This document shows positions 1-6,242 of a DNA stretch of 13,187 nucleotides, one piece after another (positions within the stretch are counted from its first letter, which is position 1; each line of letters opens with the position of its first letter). The DNA comes from Thermoproteota archaeon. Its GTDB lineage: Archaea; Korarchaeota; Korarchaeia; Korarchaeales; Korarchaeaceae. Under the pieces are notes generated by a model. That model did not search any database and was not told where the DNA came from. It saw only the letters and a program-made list of their open reading frames with translations. The stretch is taken from the NCBI GenBank assembly GCA_003661265.1, contig QMVU01000006.1, positions 1 through 13,187 on the forward strand, in the 5' to 3' direction. Made by a program: the position numbers and the translations under genes.

Positions 1-461
1 AGGAGGTAAAGCCCGACATAATAATCAACACTGGGCTTGCAGCTAGTAGATTGGTTATCTCCATAGAGAGAGTAGCTGTAAACATAATCGACGCTAGGAC
101 ACCGGATAATGACGGTTTAAGGCCTATAGACGAACCAATAGATCCTGAAGGTCCATTTGCCTACCCTTCAACCCTGCCCACGAGGAGGATTCTGGAACGC
201 TTGAAGTCCAGCGGAATCCCAGCAAGACTATCTTATTCAGCAGGGACGTACTTGTGCAATTTCGTCATGTACCTCTCCCTGAGAACCGTGGATAAGATGG
301 GCATGCGTACTCTGGCTGGCTTCATTCACGTTCCCTACACACCAGATCTGGCTGCAAAAAAGGAAAAACCAGCACCTAGCATGTCTCTAGACCTGATAAG
401 GAGAGCGGTTGAGATAGCACTGGAGGAGAGTTCTACTGAGCTTTCAAAAATTAGAAGCTGA
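1..461 (+). CDS. pcp: Pyroglutamyl-peptidase I, C-terminal part (5' end outside window)
   Basis: The reading frame is already open at base 3 and stops with TGA at 459-461, so about 152 C-terminal residues are visible of a family usually near 200-215. The enzyme is a cytosolic cysteine peptidase that removes N-terminal pyroglutamate from peptides. All three family catalytic residues are present: Glu in I-E-R-V-A-V-N (codon 66-68), Cys in S-A-G-T-Y-L-C-N (codon 255-257), and His in F-I-H-V-P (codon 327-329). The family stretches A-R-T-P-D-N-D-G and P-T-R-R-I are also intact. A TTG at 51 could be mistaken for the start, but the conserved I-I-I-N-T-G-L-A segment precedes it in frame, so the gene begins upstream of the window. 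The promoter is not visible, and no partner gene is evident. Confidence 0.95.
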   Translation, partial: EVKPDIIINTGLAASRLVISIERVAVNIIDARTPDNDGLRPIDEPIDPEGPFAYPSTLPTRRILERLKSSGIPARLSYSAGTYLCNFVMYLSLRTVDKMGMRTLAGFIHVPYTPDLAAKKEKPAPSMSLDLIRRAVEIALEESSTELSKIRS

Positions 462-498
462 GGGAGGCCCAATTGTTAGTGAGGAGCTGTTCGTAGAT

Positions 499-510
499 TA
501 CATATAAATA
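499..510 (+). promoter_or_regulatory. TATA box of the decayed EamA transporter
   Basis: The sequence ttacatataaata fits an archaeal TATA element. It lies about 35 bases upstream of the likely TTG start at 540, so transcription would begin near 532. It seems to have outlived the gene it served. Confidence 0.5.
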
Positions 511-539
511 GGGACAGATCAAGATCCCAACGAAACATA

Positions 540-1281
540 TTGCTGGTTTCGAATATAACAAGAGCTCTCGCTGAGGCCCTTATTACCACCTTTCTATGGT
601 CCTCCTCATACATCTGATAAAAAAAGGCTCTTAAAGATAGATTCCCTGCTCTTTGCTGGTACTAGATATTTCTTAGCCTTTCTCCGCCTGCTATCTGTCT
701 TCCTCCTCAGACGGAGGTTTCCACCAGTAGGGAAGAAAGAATTGATTCATCTAGCTTGTCTAGGTCTCTCAGGATATGCTGGAATGCCCGCATTTCAGTT
801 TTTAGGTTTGCTTTACCTTGGAGCAACCGATTCGGCATTTATCTATTTTCTAAAGGAGATAGAGCTTAGATCGGGCGAACTCCTAGGTATTGTCCTCACG
901 ACCATATCCGGCATCTTTTGGGGAATTTATATGGTACTAGCCGGAGGAAGAACATCCGAGGTAGATGTTCTGACGAGAACCACGATCTCAATGGGTCTGG
1001 GTAGCACGCCTCTTCCCCTACTTTCGATGTTAACTGGTCCTTCCTGGATCTACATCGTTTGGTTAGGAAGTGGTAAACACAGCACTGGCCTTCATATTAT
1101 GGGTCCATTCTCTTGAGGAACTCAAGGCCTTTGAAACTTCAGTTTTGCAGAATACCATGCTAATCCAAATAATCTTGCTTTCCATGCTTTTTCTAGGTGA
1201 AATCCCCTCCCTAACAACGTGATAGGCATGGCTCTTGTGCTTAGTGGAGCGATTTTAGCTCAAAAAGCTCAAAATCGATGA
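540..1281 (+). pseudogene. Decayed EamA/DMT-family membrane transporter
   Basis: Reading piecewise across frames gives a recognisable EamA (drug/metabolite transporter) protein, normally about 280-300 residues with ten membrane helices. The first segment (540-614) gives a helix ending F-L-W-S-S-S-Y-I. Adjacent TGA and TAA stops follow at 615-620, then K-K-A-L-K-D in the same frame. A shift near 645-650 leads to L-F-A-G-T-R-Y-F-L-A and the helices to about 1066. A second shift near 1067 leads to V-V-N-T-A-L-A-F-I-L-W through to F-L-G-E-I-P-S. A third, near 1202-1216, leads to the closing helix G-M-A-L-V-L-S-G-A-I-L-A and a TGA at 1279-1281. Two stops plus three frameshifts in one gene argue for real decay rather than a single sequencing error. 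The transport substrate is unknown. The 742-1116 stretch alone looks like a small gene but is only the middle of this remnant. Confidence 0.85.
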
Positions 1282-1317
1282 TAAGTCCATAAGATATGCT
1301 AGGAGTTAAATCGACGG

Positions 1318-2007
1318 TTACTCCTTCTCTATTAAGGGAAGTATGCGCTCAAGCACGTAGTTTATGAAGGTCTCCTCGTCTATTTTGCTGAATATCGTCA
1401 CGACGCAGTTTCTAGTGAGTCCCACAACCAATCCATACTTTTTGTCTTCAAAGACAACGTACCATATCTTTCCATGCTTAAGGTACTCGTGATACAAGGT
1501 GGTATCCTGGAGGGCATTTCCGTAAAGGGCCAGCTTGTTTATGTTGGGCAGATCCACTTGGTCGAAGTAGATGACCTTTGTGGCCTCCGGATTGGATTCA
1601 TGCAATTCCTTTAAGGTCTCATGGGAGATCTTGGCCTCGATCACTGCTCCGGGCCTGGGAACTATTATTTCACCCAGCTTCGATGCTATGTTGTTTGCTA
1701 TCCTCCACTTCTCTACAACGAAGAGCAAAGTTGTTCCCTCCCTTTCTGTGAAGAAGAAGCCAGATTCCCTCGTAAACAGATTGTACCTTAGCTCTCCCCT
1801 GTAAGTTGTGGGGATTACCTTGTCCTCTGAGTAGATTCCCCACAGGAGATCCCTTCTGAAGTCAAGTTCCTTAACTTCGCTCATCAGCTTGAGCTCCTGC
1901 TCCCCATACTCTTCAACTCTTTCCATCCTCCAATCCTTCAGCTTCTCAGCAATAAGCTCCAATGGAACTCTCTCTTCGAGCTTAAACAGCTTTCCTGCTA
2001 GGACCAT
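1318..2007 (-). CDS. Uncharacterised archaeal protein, 229 residues
   Basis: I do not recognise a named family. The reading frame is clean, with biased codon use like its neighbours, so it is probably a real gene. The protein looks soluble: no signal peptide or membrane helix is visible. The N-terminal third is charged and helical. The C-terminal half carries alternating strand-like hydrophobic segments, including K-V-I-Y-F-D-Q-V-D-L-P, then K-I-W-Y-V-V-F-E and G-L-V-V-G-L-T-R-N-C-V-V, suggesting a compact alpha/beta domain. A TTG lies immediately upstream at 2008-2010, but ATG at 2005-2007 is preferred because a TATA-like element is centred about 26 bases upstream, which makes the mRNA leaderless at that ATG. 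It is divergent from the SMC gene across a 216-base gap, so it could share control with it. That link is only positional. Confidence 0.75.
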   Translation of the reverse strand: MVLAGKLFKLEERVPLELIAEKLKDWRMERVEEYGEQELKLMSEVKELDFRRDLLWGIYSEDKVIPTTYRGELRYNLFTRESGFFFTEREGTTLLFVVEKWRIANNIASKLGEIIVPRPGAVIEAKISHETLKELHESNPEATKVIYFDQVDLPNINKLALYGNALQDTTLYHEYLKHGKIWYVVFEDKKYGLVVGLTRNCVVTIFSKIDEETFINYVLERILPLIEKE

Positions 2008-2029
2008 CAAAGTAGGTTTCGTGGATAGG

Positions 2030-2037
2030 TATTAAAC
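2030..2037 (-). promoter_or_regulatory. TATA box of the uncharacterised gene
   Basis: On the minus strand this reads gtttaata, centred about 26 bases from the ATG at 2007. That is the spacing expected if transcription starts at the start codon (a leaderless mRNA). Confidence 0.55.
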
Positions 2038-2082
2038 ACTAACCCATCCCAAGACATCCGTTCTCCAACAGGGACAAAGAGC

Positions 2083-2109
2083 ACATAGCTCTCTAAGGAA
2101 GAGCTATGT
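2083..2109. repeat. Perfect 10-bp inverted repeat, 7-base loop
   Basis: The arm acatagctct (2083-2092) is the exact reverse complement of agagctatgt (2100-2109), with loop ctaagga. It sits in the gap between two divergent genes, about 76 bases from the minus-strand start and 115 bases from the SMC start. No gene ends here, so it is unlikely to be a terminator. It could be an operator for a dimeric regulator, or a hairpin in an unannotated RNA. Confidence 0.8.
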
Positions 2110-2156
2110 TAACTGGAATGAGGAATCGGTAAGACGCGAAAGGAAAAGGATCTGCA

Positions 2157-2167
2157 AATTCTTTTTA
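2157..2167 (+). promoter_or_regulatory. Possible TATA box of the SMC gene
   Basis: The stretch aaattctttttа-like (aaattcttttt) is the best AT-rich element upstream of the SMC gene, preceded by purine-rich aaaggaaaagga that could serve as a BRE. It would give a start near 2190 and a leader of roughly 34 bases. The match is weak. Confidence 0.3.
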
Positions 2168-2210
2168 GGTCGACATAAGTTCATGTTCTTTCGGGGTAAG
2201 AAACAACTTA

Positions 2211-2216
2211 AAGGAG
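2211..2216 (+). promoter_or_regulatory. Ribosome binding site of the SMC gene
   Basis: The sequence aaggag lies 7 bases before the ATG at 2224 and supports that start. Confidence 0.65.
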
Positions 2217-2223
2217 ACCAGAG

Positions 2224-4038
2224 ATGCCGTCTACCTACATCAAGGAGGTAGTGCTAGAGGACTTTATGTCCTATGAGTACTCCAGAGTACCCCTTAAGCC
2301 GGGGCTAAACATAATAACAGGTCCAAATGGAGCTGGAAAATCATCAATAGTTCTTGCAATAGCTGTTGCAATGGGACAGACATATACCGAGAGGTCTAGA
2401 AGACTTAGGGATCTAATAAGGAGAGGGAAGAATGTTGCACGCGTTACGGTCGTATTTGACAACAGGCCGGTTAATGGGAAGAGGCCAATTCCCTTCTCAA
2501 GGAAGGACGAGGTGAGGATATCCAGGTACCTGAGATCAGATGGCACTTACTGGTTTGAAATGGACTATAAGCCTGTAGACAAAGCGGAAGTTGTCTACAG
2601 GCTATCTCGCCTGGGAATAAACCCGAACAACATGCTGATAATTATGCACCAGGGCATGGTGCCGGAGTTCAGCCGTCTATCCCCACAAGAGAGACTGAGG
2701 CTTGTGGAGGAAGCTGCTGGCTTACATGAATACAGAGAGAGAATACTTAGCGCCAGAGAGAAGTTAGAGGCGATAGTTAGCGAGGAGGAGTCCCTGAAGG
2801 AGCTGCTCTCAAAAAGCGAGAGGACTATGGGATATTGGGAGGAGCAATACAGAAGGCTTCTTGAGAAAAGAGAGCTTAGAAAGAAGCTTAAGGAGCTTAG
2901 GCTTGAACTTGCATGGTCTAAGTGGAATCTACAACTTAAGAACGTTGAGAAGATAGGGGCAAGAATAGCTCAAAGGGAGTTAGAGGCAAATAAATGGAAA
3001 AATAGGCTTAATGAAGCTGAGAAAAGAGTCAAAGAGGCTAGAGAGGATCTAAACAGGGCTTGGGAGTATTTAGAAGAGGCATTCATAGAATTGTCCGTAG
3101 AGGAGAGGGCTTTGGGCAGGGTAGAGGCTTCTTCAAAGGAATCGATAAAAGACGCCATGAAAAGCGTAGAGGCGGCAAGAGCTAAGGTTGAAGCTCTAAA
3201 ATCCTCCTTCTTCGAGAAACAGGAAGAGCTAGTAGAGGCATCTGTGGAGAGGGCCATAAGCGAGTTCAGGCTGAAGATGATCCAGAGCGAGATATCGAGG
3301 CTTAAGAGGAAGCTATCAGAGGCTAGACAGAAGCTTTCAGAGCTCGAAAGCGAGGCAAAAAGTTTAGGACCTAAGGTAGAAACCGAGAGGTCTCCAGATG
3401 AAATAATTCAGGAGATCAGATTCACATCAGCCAGGCTCTCAAGCTTAGCGGATGTTTCCGATGACACCGAGCAGATGTACCTGAACTACTCGAAGATGCT
3501 AGAGGAACTGAAGGAAAAAGCCAAAATACTAGCAGAGAACAAAAGAGCAGCTCTAGAAGAGCTAGAAGAGAGGAGCAGGCTTTGGAGGAGGAAGCTGAGA
3601 TCCTTAGTTAACGAAGTAAACAGGACCTTTAACGAGATACTCGAGAGGCTAGATGCTAAGGGCGAAGTAAGGCTGATCGACTTAGATGACGTGGAGCAGG
3701 CTGGCCTGAGAATCTTCGTAGGCTATAGGGGGGCTCCCTTAGCCGAGTTGGACCCATTCACACAGAGCGGGGGGGAACGAACGACAGCAATAATAGCCTT
3801 CCTGCTTGCCCTGCAAAGGCAAATGAAATCTCCAATAAGAGTGGTAGACGAATTTGATGTTCACATGGATCCAGCAAATAGAGAAAGGGTGTTCGAGCAG
3901 ATCTTCGAGATACTGAAGGAGGCTGGAGGACAAAGCATTTTCGTTACGCCTAGAAGGCTCGTAGGGCTAAAAGGGGGCACCCACATAATCGTGGTTCAAA
4001 ACGTCGCTGGAACTTCCAGGATTCGGGAGGTTAGTTAA
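2224..4038 (+). CDS. Short SMC-family ATPase, Smc5/6-like, without a recognisable hinge
   Basis: This is an ABC-type SMC ATPase of 604 residues, expected to bind and organise or repair chromosomal DNA. The N-terminal head has Walker A G-P-N-G-A-G-K-S (33-40) and Q-loop Gln143, followed by V-P-E-F-S-R-L-S. Coiled coil runs from about 165 to 290 and from about 310 to 465. The C-terminal head has the ABC signature Q-S-G-G-E-R (514-519), Walker B R-V-V-D-E-F-D-V-H-M-D-P (539-550), and F-V-T-P (573-576). The segment V-P-E-F-S resembles Smc5 (V-G-E-F-S), R-V-V-D-E resembles Smc5, D-E-F-D-V-x-M-D resembles Smc6, and F-V-T-P resembles the I-T-P of both. Normal SMC proteins have about 1,100-1,200 residues and a central hinge. 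Here the arms are about 125-155 residues each, and no hinge is seen at 290-310. Both ATP-binding halves are intact, so this is not a truncated relic. A kleisin and a Kite-like gene follow. Family assignment to SMC is firm; the Smc5/6 subgroup is inference. Crenarchaeal coalescin (ClsN) is an alternative relative. Confidence 0.92.
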   Translation: MPSTYIKEVVLEDFMSYEYSRVPLKPGLNIITGPNGAGKSSIVLAIAVAMGQTYTERSRRLRDLIRRGKNVARVTVVFDNRPVNGKRPIPFSRKDEVRISRYLRSDGTYWFEMDYKPVDKAEVVYRLSRLGINPNNMLIIMHQGMVPEFSRLSPQERLRLVEEAAGLHEYRERILSAREKLEAIVSEEESLKELLSKSERTMGYWEEQYRRLLEKRELRKKLKELRLELAWSKWNLQLKNVEKIGARIAQRELEANKWKNRLNEAEKRVKEAREDLNRAWEYLEEAFIELSVEERALGRVEASSKESIKDAMKSVEAARAKVEALKSSFFEKQEELVEASVERAISEFRLKMIQSEISRLKRKLSEARQKLSELESEAKSLGPKVETERSPDEIIQEIRFTSARLSSLADVSDDTEQMYLNYSKMLEELKEKAKILAENKRAALEELEERSRLWRRKLRSLVNEVNRTFNEILERLDAKGEVRLIDLDDVEQAGLRIFVGYRGAPLAELDPFTQSGGERTTAIIAFLLALQRQMKSPIRVVDEFDVHMDPANRERVFEQIFEILKEAGGQSIFVTPRRLVGLKGGTHIIVVQNVAGTSRIREVS

Positions 4039-4152
4039 GAGCTGTTAACATCTACTTTACCTGCATACCTGTAGACATATCTCCACTACGAAAGTCAATG
4101 AAGTGAGGTATCGATTTGCGAAACTAAGATCTGGAGTTGTCATGGAAATTGT

Positions 4153-4162
4153 CATATTTATT
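4153..4162 (+). promoter_or_regulatory. TATA box of the kleisin-Kite unit
   Basis: The element catatttatt is centred about 26 bases before the AGGTG at 4185. It predicts a transcript starting at the Shine-Dalgarno element with a leader of about 11 bases. This implies that the kleisin and Kite genes can be expressed separately from the SMC gene. Confidence 0.55.
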
Positions 4163-4184
4163 CCACCGGTTGAGTATAAGTAGC

Positions 4185-4189
4185 AGGTG
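4185..4189 (+). promoter_or_regulatory. Ribosome binding site fixing the kleisin start at 4196
   Basis: The element aggtg lies 6 bases before ATG 4196. The GTG at 4187 falls inside this element, so it is unlikely to be the start codon. Confidence 0.6.
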
Positions 4190-4195
4190 CTCTTA

Positions 4196-4999
4196 ATGAG
4201 TTCCAAGTTAAAGAAGAGGAGAGAGATCCTGCTAAGGATCTTGGATTTATGCGAGAAAGCCGTTAAGGAGGAGATGGATCCTTTCCAAGTTGATGTTGTC
4301 CAGTTGTTTGGAAAATTAAGGGAGTTGCTCCCTGAATTGGAGACCGATGAAGAGCTCTACTTGGATTTGGAGGCTGTTCTGGGTTTAACCTCAGTTATCC
4401 TGAAGCAAGATGAGTGGATTCGGTATAGGTCCTCCTTGATGTTTCTGGATCCGCTTCTAGTTCTCCTGAAAATAGAGAAGTTGGAAGATAAGGATCTCGC
4501 CGATGTGCTGAGGAGAAGTTGGCGACCAATTGTAGAGGCTAGGGGGATCTCCCCTCTCTTCCTGGAAAGAGCTTTAGAATACTGGAGATCTCTTCCAGCA
4601 CTTGATGAGAGGAAAATTGAGTTAGGAGCCGAAGAGGAGCAAACAGGAAGTTTAACTATGTCCGATCTAGAATCTCTGGGTTTTGCTTCCGAGGAGGAGT
4701 TCTTATCCTTCCTGAGGTCTGAGGAGGAGAGGCTCAGAAGGGAAGCTGATAAGAGGGGCGGGGAAGTTCCTTACTGGGAGTTCATAGGCGCTGAAACTTT
4801 TGAGGAGACTATAAGAAGGGCCTATCTAGTTAGCTTCCTTTGCAGTTATGGGAGGGCCACGATAAGGAAGGATCCGATCTCAGGCGAGATGTGGCTGATT
4901 CCTCTAGAAAAACCGATGGAGAACAAAGTTTCCCTCGCAATACCAATAGATGAAGAGATGTGGAGGAAGAGAAATGTCGGAGGCAGAACTGAGGGCTAA
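4196..4999 (+). CDS. ScpA-like kleisin (SMC-bridging subunit)
   Basis: The protein has 267 residues and looks like a kleisin, the subunit that bridges the two SMC heads. The N-terminal helical region holds D-P-F-Q-V-D-V-V-Q-L (28-37), matching the ScpA pattern D-P-W-x-I-D-I-V. It is followed by a helix rich in Leu and Glu and by L-G-L-T-S-V-I-L-K (62-70), at the place of the ScpA 'ASxLL' helix. The middle (about 140-190) is acidic and probably flexible. The C-terminal part (about 200-240: E-T-F-E-E-T-I-R-R-A, then V-S-F-L-C-S-Y-G-R-A and I-S-G-E-M-W-L-I-P) fits the winged helix that binds the second SMC head. Its length is typical of ScpA (about 240-270). It overlaps the next gene by 26 bases, which suggests coupled translation with the Kite-like protein. 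Kleisins diverge strongly, so this rests on a short motif, domain order and neighbours. Confidence 0.7.
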   Translation: MSSKLKKRREILLRILDLCEKAVKEEMDPFQVDVVQLFGKLRELLPELETDEELYLDLEAVLGLTSVILKQDEWIRYRSSLMFLDPLLVLLKIEKLEDKDLADVLRRSWRPIVEARGISPLFLERALEYWRSLPALDERKIELGAEEEQTGSLTMSDLESLGFASEEEFLSFLRSEEERLRREADKRGGEVPYWEFIGAETFEETIRRAYLVSFLCSYGRATIRKDPISGEMWLIPLEKPMENKVSLAIPIDEEMWRKRNVGGRTEG

Positions 5000-5534
5000 A
5001 TTGAAGAGAGCAGCTCACATGCTTTTCTTCAGGATCCACTCCAAGCCAGGAGTTAAGGGCTGGGAACTGAAGAAAGGCCTCGGGAAGAACTACATTCAGG
5101 TAATTGAACTCCTAAACAAGGAATTGGAGAAGATAGGCCTTAAGGTGAGGGTCATATCGCAGGAGGGAGAGGAGCCCAAAGATGAGCAAGGTTTCCTGTA
5201 TAGCAGCTTCTTCATAACATTCAAGGATCCTCCAGACTGGCCCGAGATTAGGGGATCCGGGTGGAGGATAGATGAAATGGCGGCCCTTACAGCTTGCCTA
5301 TCTTTAATTCTCTCTAGGGGCGGTAAAATTAAGAGGAAAGAGATAGATGAGCTGCTTGAAAGGAAAATACCTTCTTGGAGGGCTAGAGCAATGATCGAGA
5401 GGTTTTTCAGGATGGGATACCTTTCATTGGGCGAGGAGGACGAGGTCATCATAGGATGGAGGAGCAGGGTGGAGATAGACCTACAAAAACTCATGACCTT
5501 GCTCCTAGGGAAGGAAACAGGAAGAACCGAATGA
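4974..5534 (+). CDS. Kite-family tandem winged-helix protein, Nse3/MAGE-like
   Basis: This 186-residue protein looks like two consecutive winged helices, as in the Kite family (ScpB, MukE, Nse1, Nse3/MAGE) that binds kleisins in SMC complexes. The first domain (about 20-85) contains G-W-E-L-K-K-G-L-G, then I-E-L-L-N-K-E-L-E-K-I-G-L-K-V, like the MAGE segment in which a helix ends in F-G-L-E-L. The second (about 100-175) contains A-A-L-T-A-C-L-S-L-I-L-S-R-G-G-K-I, then R-M-G-Y-L and I-I-G-W-R-S-R-V-E-I-D. In order and spacing these match MAGE L-x-L-I-x-x-x-G, K-x-Y-L and F-L-W-G-P-R-A. The start is ATG 4974 because ggagg at 4962-4966 sits 7 bases upstream; the ATG at 4950 has no such site. The gene overlaps the kleisin by 26 bases. 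ScpB is the main alternative. No paralogous second Kite is visible, so it may act as a homodimer. Confidence 0.68.
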   Translation: MSEAELRAKLKRAAHMLFFRIHSKPGVKGWELKKGLGKNYIQVIELLNKELEKIGLKVRVISQEGEEPKDEQGFLYSSFFITFKDPPDWPEIRGSGWRIDEMAALTACLSLILSRGGKIKRKEIDELLERKIPSWRARAMIERFFRMGYLSLGEEDEVIIGWRSRVEIDLQKLMTLLLGKETGRTE

Positions 5535-5550
5535 CCCAAAATCCATAAAA

Positions 5551-5558
5551 ACTTATAA
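5551..5558 (+). promoter_or_regulatory. TATA box of the YbjN-like gene
   Basis: The sequence acttataa predicts initiation near 5581, about 12 bases before the GTG start and right at the Shine-Dalgarno element. Confidence 0.5.
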
Positions 5559-5582
5559 CTGAATGTCCCCTATGCTAGCACA

Positions 5583-5587
5583 AGGTG
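5583..5587 (+). promoter_or_regulatory. Ribosome binding site of the YbjN-like gene
   Basis: The element aggtg lies 6 bases before GTG 5594 and supports this non-ATG start. The nine bases aggtgtagc recur before the ferritin-like gene at 6232. Confidence 0.55.
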
Positions 5588-5593
5588 TAGCTC

Positions 5594-6004
5594 GTGTCTG
5601 GAGCCTTGAAAACAGTTGGATCCTTCTTAGATCAGATGGGTGTTAAATACACCCTAGATGAGGAAAAGGGGCTTATCCTGAGCAACTGGTCAATCGAGGA
5701 TAAGCCCTTTACCGTAGGCGTTTGGACTTCCGGTCCCTGGTTGATAATAAGAGGCTATATACTTCCGAAATCAATGATACCAAGGGAAAAGGAACTTCAA
5801 CTCTACAGAGAACTGCTAAACAGTCATTATAACTTAGCAGAGGTAAGATATGACATAGATGAAGAAGGAAACATAGGGACGACCCAATCAATTCCATTGG
5901 AGGGTCTAAACATAAGCAACTTCCAATCCGAGTTTAACGCAGTTCTTTACGCAATTAAGTTCTTTCTTACGGAGATAGCAGGTAAATTAGAGATTGAAGT
6001 TTGA
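5594..6004 (+). CDS. YbjN-like domain protein, 136 residues
   Basis: The protein resembles the YbjN family, a small alpha/beta fold related to type III secretion chaperones that is common in bacteria and archaea and has no fixed biochemical role. The pattern is typical: an N-terminal helix and a short strand pair (Y-T-L-D-E-E-K-G-L-I-L), then strands around T-V-G-V-W and W-L-I-I-R-G-Y-I-L-P, then helix L-Q-L-Y-R-E-L-L-N-S-H-Y, strands in E-V-R-Y-D-I-D-E-E-G-N-I-G, and a closing long helix after G-L-N-I-S-N-F. No catalytic motif, signal peptide or membrane segment is seen. It has its own promoter 59 bases after the Kite-like gene, so co-function with the SMC complex is not implied. The start is GTG. 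Confidence 0.7.
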   Translation: MSGALKTVGSFLDQMGVKYTLDEEKGLILSNWSIEDKPFTVGVWTSGPWLIIRGYILPKSMIPREKELQLYRELLNSHYNLAEVRYDIDEEGNIGTTQSIPLEGLNISNFQSEFNAVLYAIKFFLTEIAGKLEIEV

Positions 6005-6007
6005 ATA

Positions 6008-6025
6008 AAGCCTCTTAAGCGGCTT
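6008..6025 (+). terminator. Weak hairpin after the YbjN-like gene
   Basis: The arms aagcc (6008-6012) and ggctt (6021-6025) pair across an 8-base loop, four bases after the stop codon. There is no clear T-run behind it, so a terminator role is only a guess. Confidence 0.2.
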
Positions 6026-6042
6026 AAGTTAACTTCTGAAAG

Positions 6043-6115
6043 TATGAGGCATAGAGATAAGGTCATACCTTAAATTACGACCTGCTTATTCTGCTCATTA
6101 GCTGGCAACCTCATA
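6043..6115. other. Intergenic segment with a nested pair of stems
   Basis: The arm tatgagg (6043-6049) is complementary to cctcata (6109-6115). Inside, aggtc (6060-6064) pairs with gacct (6079-6083). The 73-base span and 7-bp closing stem recall a tRNA, but no T-arm or T-loop consensus is present. It may be a small structured RNA or chance. The rest of the 6005-6242 gap shows nothing beyond the promoter near 6203. Confidence 0.2.
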
Positions 6116-6202
6116 GAGGAGACTTAAGTGACTATTCATTCTGGATCAAACAGCATGTGGTATTGGTAAGGCCCTCAATACTGGCTCTGAGCTCTCAAGA
6201 AG

Positions 6203-6214
6203 TTTAATTTTTAT
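6203..6214 (+). promoter_or_regulatory. TATA box of the ferritin-like/HAD unit
   Basis: The sequence tttaatttttat is centred about 26 bases before the AGGTG at 6232-6236. This predicts a leader of about 11 bases before the TTG start at 6243. Confidence 0.5.
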
Positions 6215-6242
6215 CTCGGAACATAAACCTTAGGTGTAGCAT

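Noticed and set aside
742..1116. Apparent 124-residue membrane protein gene
   Set aside because: It is the middle section of the decayed EamA transporter. Homologous sequence continues on both sides in other frames.
2083..2109. Transcription terminator
   Set aside because: The neighbouring genes diverge from this point, so no transcript needs to end here, and no T-run follows.
2224..4038. Truncated or broken canonical SMC
   Set aside because: Walker A, Q-loop, signature, Walker B and the last head strand are all intact in a single frame, so the short length reflects the design of the protein rather than damage.
6043..6115. tRNA gene
   Set aside because: Size and terminal stem fit, but there is no T-arm, no T-loop consensus and no D-arm of the expected form.
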